A stretch of 5,670 nucleotides of DNA, taken from assembly GCA_946480925.1 (NCBI GenBank), contig CAMLLU010000143.1:1-5670 (forward strand), written 5' to 3'. Made by a program: the position numbers and the translations under genes. This stretch comes from an uncultured Rivibacter sp. (lineage in GTDB: Bacteria > Pseudomonadota > Gammaproteobacteria > Burkholderiales > Burkholderiaceae). Shown piece after piece: positions 1 to 5,670 of the stretch. The stretch's first letter is position 1. Each line of letters begins with the position of its first letter. The notes below the pieces were generated by a model that was given only the letters and a program-made list of their open reading frames with translations, was not told the DNA's origin and searched no databases.

Positions 1-483
1 GCGCAGTTCGAGAGCTTCGTCGATCCGTTCGTGATCATGCTGTCGGTGCCGCTGTCGATGGTGGGGGCGCTGGGGGCGCTTCAGCTGGCGGGCGGCACGC
101 TCAACGTGTATTCGCAGATCGGCCTCATCACGCTGGTGGGCCTGATCACCAAGCACGGCATCCTGATCGTCGAGTTTGCCAACCAGATGCGGCAGCAGGG
201 CAAAGGCACGCTCGACGCGGTGATCGAGGGTGCTTCGCTGCGGCTGCGCCCCATCTTGATGACCACCGGCGCGATGGTGCTGGGTGCCGTGCCACTGGCG
301 CTGGCCCATGGTGCGGGCGCCGAGAGCCGGCGCCAGATCGGCTGGGTCATCGTGGGCGGCATGACGCTGGGCACGCTGCTCACGATCTTCGTCGTGCCGA
401 CGGTGTATTCGCTGTTCGCGCGCAAGGCGGCACCCGGGCCGATCACCACGCCGGCGGAGGGCGGGCCTGCGCACGTGCATTGA
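1..483 (+). CDS. RND multidrug efflux permease, C-terminal fragment
   Basis: This is the 3' end of an inner-membrane RND (HAE1, AcrB/MexB-like) proton-driven drug exporter; the reading frame is open from base 1 and ends at the TGA at 481-483. The 160 visible residues (about 15% of a usual ~1,040-residue protein) hold what look like the last four membrane helices: roughly fragment residues 10-31, 37-61, 84-105 and 112-139, corresponding to TM9-TM12 of AcrB. The segment GLITKHGILIVEFANQ matches AcrB TM10, and its Lys (codon 151-153) aligns with AcrB Lys940 of the proton relay. LRLRPILMTTGAMVLGAVPLAL and the closing FVVPTVYSLF are also classic RND C-terminal sequence. The short tail after the last helix is Pro/Gly/Ala-rich and cytoplasmic. 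The adaptor and outer-membrane partners are not in view, and substrate range cannot be read from this part. The internal ATG at 31 is not a real start. It converges on the acetyltransferase gene with a 23-base gap. Confidence 0.93.
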   Translation, partial: AQFESFVDPFVIMLSVPLSMVGALGALQLAGGTLNVYSQIGLITLVGLITKHGILIVEFANQMRQQGKGTLDAVIEGASLRLRPILMTTGAMVLGAVPLALAHGAGAESRRQIGWVIVGGMTLGTLLTIFVVPTVYSLFARKAAPGPITTPAEGGPAHVH

Positions 484-506
484 GGCTCGGCACCGCGGCG
501 CGATCC

Positions 507-1040
507 TCAGAGCTTCAGCAGCATCAGCGCCTTGTCGTAGTAGCGCACGCCGGCGGCCGTGTGCACGCGAATGGCGTGCGGTTGAAGCCCGTAGTGGCGA
601 AAGCCCGCGCGCTCATACAGCCGCAGCGCGCGCTCGTTCGAGGCCGTCACGCTGAGCACGATCAGTTCCAGCCCGAGGGCCGAGCGCGCCTCGCGGATGC
701 AGGTTTCCAGCAGGCGCCGGCCGATGCCTTGATGGGCATGGCCGTCGCGCACCATCATGCCGATCAGCCACGCGGTATGCCGCGTCTTCTGCCGCGTCTC
801 GCGCTCCAGGCATACCGAGCCGACCAGTTGATGGCCGACCCAGGCCCCCAGCAGGAACGTGCCACCGAGGCTTTCGCCCAGGCCCAGGCGGCCGAGGTAG
901 CTTTCGGGCGCGCGGGCGCGTTCGGTTTCGTGGTCTGACGTGAAGGCGTCAGGGTGCAGCAGCAAGGCCTCGTCGCGCAGCGCCTTGTAGGCCGACAGGT
1001 CGGCCGGGCCCAGCCGCCTCACGACGACGTCGTCATCCAT
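507..1040 (-). CDS. GNAT-family N-acetyltransferase
   Basis: A predicted cytoplasmic acetyl-CoA-dependent N-acyltransferase of 177 residues, a usual length for a single GNAT domain. Residues 6-30 (VVRRLGPADLSAYKALRDEA) form the typical beta1-alpha1 opening. Residues 92-110 carry motif A, with the acetyl-CoA pyrophosphate loop HQGIGRRL at 103-110 (Q/RxxGxG). Residues 134-147 (SNERALRLYERAGF) are motif B, with Asn135 and Tyr142 at the usual cofactor-contact and general-acid positions. The ATG at 1040 was chosen over a longer in-frame reading up to 1088. It has GGAG seven bases upstream, it starts the domain correctly, and it overlaps the mobA stop by 8 bases, as mobA does with moaA. This implies translation coupled to mobA. 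The substrate (an amino acid, amine, antibiotic or protein N-terminus) cannot be told from sequence, and a role in molybdenum cofactor metabolism is only suggested by position. The gene ends 23 bases from the convergent RND gene. Confidence 0.88.
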   Translation of the reverse strand: MDDDVVVRRLGPADLSAYKALRDEALLLHPDAFTSDHETERARAPESYLGRLGLGESLGGTFLLGAWVGHQLVGSVCLERETRQKTRHTAWLIGMMVRDGHAHQGIGRRLLETCIREARSALGLELIVLSVTASNERALRLYERAGFRHYGLQPHAIRVHTAAGVRYYDKALMLLKL

Positions 1041-1650
1041 GCTCGCGCTCCAGCATCTGCAATTCGTCGAGCGTGTTGGCGTTGGCAAAGGCGTGCGGGT
1101 CGTCGAATGTCACGTCCACCATCGGGTGCTCTCGCATCCAGCGTTCGACCTGTCGTTCGCCACGGTCGAGGTAGTGCTGCAGGCTGGGGGCGAGCGACGT
1201 CTGCAGCAGGCAGCACACGGGCTGCGAGCGGCCGCCGGCCCAGGCCATCGCAATGCGCGCATCCGGTCGCCGTTCCAGCCCCGAGACGAGGCGTGCCACG
1301 AGGTCCAGCGGCAGCAGCGGTGTGTCGCAGGCCATGGTGACCAGCCAGGGTGTGTCGCTGCGCAGCATGCCGGCCAGGAAGCCCGCCAGCGGGCCGGGGT
1401 GGTCTGGCAGGGCATCGGGCCACACCGGCACGCCGAAGCCCAGGTACTGCTCGATGTTGCGGTTGGCGTTGATGGCCACCTGGCCTACCTGCGGCCCCAG
1501 CCGCTGGATCGCACGAAGGGCCAGCGGTTGTCCGCAAAAGGGTTGCAAGCCTTTGTCGACACCGCCCATGCGGCTGCCGCGGCCGCCGGCGAGTACGAGG
1601 CCGGTGATGTCTGAACGTGTGATCTCGACCATGCGCAGTTGCTCAGCCAC
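1033..1650 (-). CDS. mobA: Molybdenum cofactor guanylyltransferase MobA
   Basis: Transfers GMP from GTP to molybdenum-molybdopterin, giving the guanine dinucleotide cofactor (Mo-MGD precursor) needed by DMSO-reductase-family enzymes; cytoplasmic. The protein has 205 residues, close to the ~194 of E. coli MobA. The nucleotide-binding signature [18 protein letters not shown] spans residues 18-35, with the conserved Lys at 33. NANRN (61-65), DHPGPLAG (83-90), the metal-binding Asp109 in ACDTPL, and the C-terminal NANTLDEL (190-197) all match the family (E. coli NINTPEEL at the end). The start is uncertain. GTG at 1650 overlaps the moaA TGA by 8 bases and is favoured by the coupled layout; ATG at 1632 gives [17 protein letters not shown], a spacing before the P-loop-like motif closer to E. 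coli MobA, but has no clear ribosome site. It is the second gene of the moaA-mobA-GNAT run. The following mobB, moeA or moaBCDE genes are not in this window. Confidence 0.95.
   Translation of the reverse strand: MAEQLRMVEITRSDITGLVLAGGRGSRMGGVDKGLQPFCGQPLALRAIQRLGPQVGQVAINANRNIEQYLGFGVPVWPDALPDHPGPLAGFLAGMLRSDTPWLVTMACDTPLLPLDLVARLVSGLERRPDARIAMAWAGGRSQPVCCLLQTSLAPSLQHYLDRGERQVERWMREHPMVDVTFDDPHAFANANTLDELQMLEREHG
1048..1051 (-). promoter_or_regulatory. Ribosome binding site of the GNAT gene, inside mobA
   Basis: On the minus strand GGAG lies seven bases before the ATG at 1040, within the last codons of mobA. This decides the start against the longer reading from 1088 and supports coupled translation at the overlap. 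Confidence 0.6.
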
Positions 1651-2752
1651 CGATGTAGCTCATCTCCACTTTGGCGGCACGCTGCGGGGCCATGGCGCTG
1701 CCGCGCAGCTCGGAATAGCGGTCGTCGCGTTGCTGCCAGATGTGGCCGATGGCAGCGGCGATCTGCTCGTCGGTTGCACCGCCGCGCAGCAGCGCACGCA
1801 GGTCATGCCCCTGGCTCGCGAACAGGCACAGGTACAACCGGCCTTCGGTGGACAGGCGGGCGCGGTTGCAGTCGCGGCAGAAGGCGTGCGTCACGCTCGA
1901 GATCACGCCGACCTCGCCAGCACCGTCGCGGTAGGCCCACCGCTGTGCGGTCTCCCCCGGGGTGTTGGCTTCGAGCGGCACGAGGGGGAATTCGCGGCCG
2001 ATGCGCTGCAGCACCTCGTCGGACGGCAGCACCTGGTCCATGCGCCAGCCGTTGGTGGCGCCCACGTCCATGTATTCGATGAAGCGCAGCACGATGCCGC
2101 TGCCGCGGAAGTAGCGCGCCATCGGCACGATCTCATGGTCGTTGACGCCGCGCTGCACCACCATGTTGACCTTGATGGGGCCGAGCCCCACGGCCTGCGC
2201 CGCTTCGATGCCGGCCAGCACGTCGGCCACCGGGAAATCCATGTCGTTCATGCGGCGGAACACCGCATCGTCCAGCGCGTCCAGGCTCACCGTCACGCGT
2301 TGCAGGCCGGCGTCTTTCAGGGCACGTGCCTTGCGCTTGAGCAGCGAGGCGTTGGTGGTGAGGGTGAGGTCCAGCGGGTGGCCGTCCACCGTACACAGCG
2401 CAGCCAGCATGGCGATCAGCGTGTCGAGGTCCTTGCGCAGCAGCGGTTCGCCGCCGGTGAGGCGGACCTTCTGCACCCCGTGCGCGACGAACAGCCTGGC
2501 CAGCCGCGTGATCTCTTCGAAGCTCAGCAGGTCCTTGTGAGGCAGGAAGGCGTGGTCGCGGTCGAACACCGACTTGGGCATGCAGTAGCTGCAGCGGAAG
2601 TTGCAGCGGTCGGTGACCGAGATGCGCAGGTCGCGCAAGGGGCGGCGGCGTGTGTCCAGCAGCAAACCGCTGGGGGGCGGCGCGGACACGGGTACCTGCG
2701 GCACGCGGCCGATCGACCGGTGGTCCACGAGAGGAATACTGCGTTCCGCCAT
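1643..2752 (-). CDS. moaA: GTP 3',8-cyclase MoaA (radical SAM)
   Basis: Catalyses the first step of molybdenum cofactor synthesis: with S-adenosylmethionine it converts GTP to 3',8-cyclo-GTP, which MoaC turns into cyclic pyranopterin monophosphate. The 369-residue protein has the radical-SAM cluster motif CNFRCSYC (Cys50, Cys54, Cys57), the SAM-contact TGGEPLLR (99-106), and a C-terminal second 4Fe-4S site with Cys292, Cys295 and Cys309 in [14 protein letters not shown]...LYLC. Arg297 and Arg299 there correspond to the GTP-binding arginines. The chain ends in Gly-Gly, the C-terminal tail that is essential for MoaA catalysis. It is about 40 residues longer than E. coli MoaA, mainly from a Pro-rich N-terminal leader (residues 1-35) without a signal peptide. 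The ATG at 2752 has only a poorly spaced GAGG (about 13 bases upstream). The gene lies 69 bases downstream of the NlpC/P60 gene and overlaps mobA by 8 bases. Confidence 0.97.
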   Translation of the reverse strand: MAERSIPLVDHRSIGRVPQVPVSAPPPSGLLLDTRRRPLRDLRISVTDRCNFRCSYCMPKSVFDRDHAFLPHKDLLSFEEITRLARLFVAHGVQKVRLTGGEPLLRKDLDTLIAMLAALCTVDGHPLDLTLTTNASLLKRKARALKDAGLQRVTVSLDALDDAVFRRMNDMDFPVADVLAGIEAAQAVGLGPIKVNMVVQRGVNDHEIVPMARYFRGSGIVLRFIEYMDVGATNGWRMDQVLPSDEVLQRIGREFPLVPLEANTPGETAQRWAYRDGAGEVGVISSVTHAFCRDCNRARLSTEGRLYLCLFASQGHDLRALLRGGATDEQIAAAIGHIWQQRDDRYSELRGSAMAPQRAAKVEMSYIGG

Positions 2753-2821
2753 GCGGGCGATTGTGCCTCGCTCACCTGGAGCGGGCGCGGCGCGCCTGCG
2801 GCAGCCCCCCGAACGCCAGGG

Positions 2822-3589
2822 TCAGTGGTTGGCGGGCGGGGCGATGGCCGCCTTGGGCGCCGGGCCGGCTTGTGGCGATGCGGCGGCGGGCAGGGGCGTG
2901 GCGGCAGGCACCGTGGCCGACGTGCCAGCCGCCGTGTTGGCCTCTGGCGGCGATGGTTGTGCGAGGGGGTTGCCTTGCTGCGGCGCGCGGCGCGCGCCGT
3001 TGTAGCGCTTGGTCCAGTAGGCCAGGCGCATGTCTTCGATGCGCACCTCACCGCCGGTGCGCGGTGAATGGATGAACTTGTTGTCGCCCACGTAGATGCC
3101 CACGTGGGAGAAGGCGCGCCTCATGGTGTTGAAGAACACCAGGTCACCGGGCTTGAGCTCGTCGCGCTTGACCTGCAGCAGCGCCCGGTCGCGTGCCTGC
3201 TCTTCGGAGCGGCGCGGCAGCACGAGGCCCAGGCTCATTTCGAAGATGTGGCGCGTGAAGCCGCTGCAGTCGAAGCCGGATTCAGCCGACTGCCCGCCGC
3301 GCTTGTAGGGAACGCCGAGGAAGTTCATCGCCGAGAGCACGAGGTCGGAGGCCACGTTGGACGCCTTGGCGCGCACCTTCTCGACGAAGCTGGGTGGGGC
3401 GGCTGGCGGCTGGGGCTCGGCGGGGGGCTGCGAGACCGGGGCGTTGAGCAAGCCCTTGTCCTGCAGCAGGCGGGTCACGGCATCTTGCGGTTCGGGCGCT
3501 GCTTGGGCGGCCGACACGACGGCCAGCGCGCCCAGCAGCACACAGATTCGCGTGCGCCCATGCAGGCGCTGACCCCAAGACCTTGTCAT
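2822..3589 (-). CDS. Secreted NlpC/P60 (C40) cell-wall peptidase
   Basis: A predicted periplasmic peptidoglycan endopeptidase of the NlpC/P60 family, which cuts peptide stems (usually the D-Glu/Dap bond). With the start at 3589 the protein has 255 residues. Residues 1-30 form a clear Sec signal peptide: an Arg-rich start (MTRSWGQRLHGRTR), the hydrophobic ICVLLGALAVVSA, and an AQA|A cleavage site; there is no lipobox Cys at that site. The catalytic domain covers about residues 70-196. Nucleophile Cys108 sits in GFDCSGF, His162 in FSHVGIYVGD, and His174 in KFIHSPRTGG, so the triad looks intact. Residues 202-255 form a Pro/Ala-rich, low-complexity tail of unknown role. The frame is open up to an ATG at 3754, but that version would bury the signal peptide 55 residues inside, so it is rejected. 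No Shine-Dalgarno precedes 3589; the mRNA may be leaderless. It points the same way as moaA and away from prpE. Confidence 0.9.
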   Translation of the reverse strand: MTRSWGQRLHGRTRICVLLGALAVVSAAQAAPEPQDAVTRLLQDKGLLNAPVSQPPAEPQPPAAPPSFVEKVRAKASNVASDLVLSAMNFLGVPYKRGGQSAESGFDCSGFTRHIFEMSLGLVLPRRSEEQARDRALLQVKRDELKPGDLVFFNTMRRAFSHVGIYVGDNKFIHSPRTGGEVRIEDMRLAYWTKRYNGARRAPQQGNPLAQPSPPEANTAAGTSATVPAATPLPAAASPQAGPAPKAAIAPPANH

Positions 3590-3597
3590 GGGGCGGC

Positions 3598-3627
3598 AGA
3601 TTAGTGCACGCCCGCATACAGCGTCAA
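3598..3627 (-). promoter_or_regulatory. Candidate sigma-70 promoter of the NlpC/P60 gene
   Basis: Reading the minus strand, TTGACG (3627-3622, five of six bases of the -35 consensus) is followed after 18 bases by TAATCT (3603-3598), or after 16 by ACTAAT (3605-3600). Both -10 candidates are weak. Transcription would begin near 3591, one or two bases before the ATG at 3589, giving a leaderless message; this agrees with the absence of a ribosome binding site. Not proven by sequence alone. Confidence 0.35.
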
Positions 3628-3733
3628 GGAAAAAAGCCTTTGTTTTCGGGTGCTTAGAGAGGGTTTGCGAGGATGGAATGAAGTTTCCCAGGCAGGCAGA
3701 AAGGCCTGTGTGTGCGCTGCAGCTTGTGGGGGT

Positions 3734-3747
3734 TTGATGTGCATCAA
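3734..3747. promoter_or_regulatory. FNR/Anr-type binding site
   Basis: TTGATGTGCATCAA matches the FNR/Anr consensus TTGAT-N4-ATCAA at all ten defined positions, and the palindrome in fact extends to six bases each side (TTGATG/CATCAA). FNR-family proteins (FNR, Anr, Dnr) sense low oxygen or nitric oxide. Its centre is about 110 bases before the prpE ATG and about 150 before the peptidase ATG. No good -10 element lies at the distance expected for class II activation (centre at -41.5) in either direction, so which gene it serves, and whether it activates or represses, is open. Confidence 0.6.
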
Positions 3748-3801
3748 CGTCCAAGACCGCAGAGTCAGACGCGCGTCAGCACCTGCGCCTGCAATGGGCT
3801 G

Positions 3802-3819
3802 AAGTCTTCTACAAGACTT
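3802..3819. repeat. Perfect 7-bp inverted repeat before prpE (candidate operator or RNA hairpin)
   Basis: AAGTCTT-CTAC-AAGACTT is a perfect 7-bp inverted repeat with a 4-base centre. CTG just outside the left arm and CAG just outside the right arm can extend it with one bulged G. It ends 18 bases before the prpE ribosome binding site. A second, overlapping pair, CTGCAA (3789-3794) and TTGCAG (3818-3823), adds further symmetry. It lies on an AT-richer patch in GC-rich DNA, as operators often do. There is no T-run, so it is not a standard terminator. The binding protein, if any, is unknown. Confidence 0.5.
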
Positions 3820-3837
3820 GCAGAACACACGATGACC

Positions 3838-3844
3838 GAGGAGA
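3838..3844 (+). promoter_or_regulatory. Strong ribosome binding site of prpE
   Basis: GAGGAGA, with its AGGAG core ending seven bases before the ATG at 3851, is a near-ideal Shine-Dalgarno sequence and fixes the start of prpE. It contrasts with the weak or absent sites of moaA and the NlpC/P60 gene. Confidence 0.8.
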
Positions 3845-3850
3845 CAGCCG

Positions 3851-5670
3851 ATGACCACCTATGCCGACTTCTACCGCCGCTCGATCCACGACCGCGACGC
3901 CTTCTGGGCCCAGCAGGCGCAGTTGATCGATTGGCAGCGGCCGTTCGACCGCGTTTGCGACTACGACCACCCGCCGTTTGCCAGGTGGTTCACGGGCGGC
4001 CTCACCAACCTGTGCCACAACGCGGTCGACCGCCACCTGGCCGCGCGTGCCGACCAGAACGCGCTGGTCTGGATCTCCACCGAAGTGGAGCAGGAACGCG
4101 TCTACAGCTTTCGTGAGCTGCATGCCGAGGTGCAGCGCATGGCGGCGGTGCTGCAGACCTTGGGCGTGGGCCAGGGCGACCGCGTGTTGATCTACATGCC
4201 GATGATCCCCGATGCCGTGTTCGCGATGCTGGCCTGCACGCGCATCGGTGCCATCCACTCGGTGGTGTTCGGCGGCTTCGCCAGCGTGTCGCTGGCCAGC
4301 CGCATCGACGACGCGAAGCCCAAGGTCGTGGTCAGCGCCGATGCCGGCTCGCGCGGCGGCAAGGTGGTGGCCTACAAGCCGCTGCTCGACGAGGCCTTGC
4401 GACTCGCGCAGCAACCGCCGCAGAAGGTGCTGCTGATCGATCGAGGCCTGGCACCGATGCAGCATGTGCCCGGCCGAGACGTCGACTACGCAGAGTTGCG
4501 CGAAGCGCACTCGGGCGCCCAGGTGCCGTGCACCTGGGTCGATGCCACCCACCCCAGCTACACGCTTTACACCAGCGGCACCACCGGCAAGCCCAAGGGC
4601 GTGCAGCGCGACACCGGCGGCTATGCGGTGGCACTGGCTGCGAGCATGAAGCACATCTTCTGCGGCAATGCAGGCGAGACGTACTTCTCCACCAGCGACA
4701 TCGGCTGGGTGGTGGGGCACAGCTACATCGTCTACGGCCCGCTGATCGCCGGCATGGCCACCGTGCTCTACGAAGGCCTGCCGATCCGGCCCGATGCCGC
4801 GATCTGGTGGTCCATCGTCGAGAAGTACAAGGTCACCGTGATGTTCAGTGCGCCCACGGCGGTGCGCGTGCTGAAGAAGCAGGACCCTGCGGCTTTGGCG
4901 AAGCACGACCTCGGCTCGCTGCGCGCGCTGTTCCTGGCCGGCGAGCCGCTGGACGAGCCGACCTCCGACTGGATCGCCAAGGCCCTGGGCAAACCCATCA
5001 TCGACAACTACTGGCAGACCGAAACCGGCTGGCCCATCCTCACCATCGCCAACGGCGTGGAGAAGAAGCCCTCGAAGCTCGGCTCGCCGGGGGTGCCGAT
5101 GTACGGCTACGACGTGAAGCTGCTGCACGAGGTGACCGGTGAAGAACTCACCGAGCCGGACCAGAAAGGCGTGGTGGCCATTGCCGGCCCGCTGCCGCCG
5201 GGCTGCATGCAGACGGTGTGGGGCAACGACGAACGTTTCGTGTCCACCTACTGGAGCAGCTTCCCCGGCCAGCAGATGTATTCGACCTTCGACTGGGGCA
5301 TCCGCGACGCCGACGGCTACTACTTCATCCTCGGCCGCACCGACGACGTGCTCAACGTAGCCGGCCATCGCCTGGGCACACGCGAGATCGAGGAGAGCAT
5401 TTCCAGCCACCCGAACGTGGCCGAGGTTGCAGTGGTGGGCGTGGCCGACAACCTCAAAGGCCAGGTCGCGATGGCATTCGCGGTGGTGAAAGACGCTTCG
5501 AAGGTCACTACCGAAGCCGATGCGCTGAAGCTCGAAGGCGAGATCATGAAGCGGGTGGACGAGCAGCTCGGCGCCGTGGCACGGCCGGCCCGCGTGAGGT
5601 TCGTCACCGTGCTGCCCAAGACGCGCTCCGGCAAGCTGCTGCGCCGCGCCATCCAGGCGGTGTGCGAGGG
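3851..5670 (+). CDS. prpE: Propionate--CoA ligase PrpE (3' end cut by window)
   Basis: An AMP-forming acyl-CoA synthetase that makes propionyl-CoA from propionate, ATP and CoA, feeding propionate into the methylcitrate or methylmalonyl routes; cytoplasmic. The frame is open from the ATG at 3851 to the window end, 606 whole codons. E. coli PrpE has 628, so only some 20-25 residues are missing. Visible features are the N-terminal acyl-CoA synthetase domain opening (YADFYRRSIHDRDAFWAQQA), the ATP-binding loop YTSGTTGKPKG at residues 240-250, NYWQTETGWPI from 386, the hinge-region GRTDDVLNVAGHRLGTREIEE, and the C-terminal PKTRSGKLLRR with catalytic Lys595, which is also the residue reversibly acylated by Pat-type enzymes. 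NYWQTETGWPI fits PrpE rather than acetyl-CoA synthetase, which has a WWQTETG form; acetate or other short acids may still be used. A strong GAGGAG site supports the start. No prpBCD genes are adjacent. Confidence 0.93.
   Translation, partial: MTTYADFYRRSIHDRDAFWAQQAQLIDWQRPFDRVCDYDHPPFARWFTGGLTNLCHNAVDRHLAARADQNALVWISTEVEQERVYSFRELHAEVQRMAAVLQTLGVGQGDRVLIYMPMIPDAVFAMLACTRIGAIHSVVFGGFASVSLASRIDDAKPKVVVSADAGSRGGKVVAYKPLLDEALRLAQQPPQKVLLIDRGLAPMQHVPGRDVDYAELREAHSGAQVPCTWVDATHPSYTLYTSGTTGKPKGVQRDTGGYAVALAASMKHIFCGNAGETYFSTSDIGWVVGHSYIVYGPLIAGMATVLYEGLPIRPDAAIWWSIVEKYKVTVMFSAPTAVRVLKKQDPAALAKHDLGSLRALFLAGEPLDEPTSDWIAKALGKPIIDNYWQTETGWPILTIANGVEKKPSKLGSPGVPMYGYDVKLLHEVTGEELTEPDQKGVVAIAGPLPPGCMQTVWGNDERFVSTYWSSFPGQQMYSTFDWGIRDADGYYFILGRTDDVLNVAGHRLGTREIEESISSHPNVAEVAVVGVADNLKGQVAMAFAVVKDASKVTTEADALKLEGEIMKRVDEQLGAVARPARVRFVTVLPKTRSGKLLRRAIQAVCE

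Noticed and set aside
481..509. Inverted repeat TGAGG / CCTCA between the convergent RND and GNAT genes as a terminator
   Set aside because: Only five base pairs with a 19-base loop and no T-run; the arms are largely the two stop codons themselves.
1041..1088. N-terminal extension of the acetyltransferase to 1088
   Set aside because: The added 16 residues lie before the first GNAT strand. The ATG at 1040 has a well-spaced GGAG and fits the stop-start overlap.
2524..3051. 175-codon open frame on the - strand between moaA and the peptidase gene
   Set aside because: It overlaps both real genes in another frame, and its Arg/Pro/Ala-rich product is a GC-rich shadow.
1253..3067. 604-codon open frame on the + strand
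   Set aside because: It runs antisense to mobA, moaA and the peptidase gene, all of which have clear family motifs. Its His/Ala/Val/Arg-rich product has no recognisable domain, as expected of a shadow frame in GC-rich coding DNA.
3590..3754. N-terminal extension of the NlpC/P60 protein to an ATG at 3754
   Set aside because: It would place the signal peptide 55 residues inside the protein and make the FNR-box region nearly coding; residues there look like translated non-coding DNA.
3809..5410. 533-codon open frame on the - strand
   Set aside because: It is antisense to prpE, whose motifs run unbroken across the whole stretch. Its composition (His, Gly, Val, Arg, Ala) is that of a mirror frame.

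Overview
The window is GC-rich, tightly packed bacterial DNA. Its codon use, its Moco genes and a propionate--CoA ligase of the PrpE type fit a betaproteobacterium, probably of the Burkholderiales; that placement is an inference from style, not from a marker gene. There are six protein-coding genes, two of them cut by the window ends. No RNA gene, insertion sequence, CRISPR array or attachment site was seen.

Layout. (1) Positions 1-483, + strand: the last four membrane helices of an RND (AcrB-like) efflux permease. (2) Positions 507-1040, 1033-1650 and 1643-2752, - strand, transcribed moaA > mobA > GNAT acetyltransferase: a compact operon in which each gene overlaps the next by 8 bases. MoaA starts molybdenum cofactor synthesis from GTP and MobA finishes it by adding GMP; the acetyltransferase is an unexplained third member. 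(3) Positions 2822-3589, - strand: an exported NlpC/P60 cell-wall peptidase lying 69 bases upstream of moaA in the same direction, possibly part of the same transcript. (4) Positions 3590-3850: a divergent control region. It holds a perfect FNR/Anr-type palindrome (TTGATGTGCATCAA), a candidate promoter that would make the peptidase mRNA almost leaderless, a perfect 7-bp inverted repeat, and a strong ribosome binding site. (5) Positions 3851-5670, + strand: propionyl-CoA synthetase (prpE), open at the window's right edge and lacking only its last few residues.

How it fits together. Molybdenum cofactor (as MGD) serves DMSO-reductase-family enzymes such as nitrate reductase and formate dehydrogenase, which are often used when oxygen is short. 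An FNR-type box between the peptidase/moaA side and prpE therefore suggests oxygen control of one or both divergent units. The box is visible in the sequence; the control is inferred. No wholly new system is evident. The points most worth checking are the FNR box, the second palindrome in front of prpE, the acetyltransferase coupled to mobA, and the possible leaderless start of the peptidase gene.
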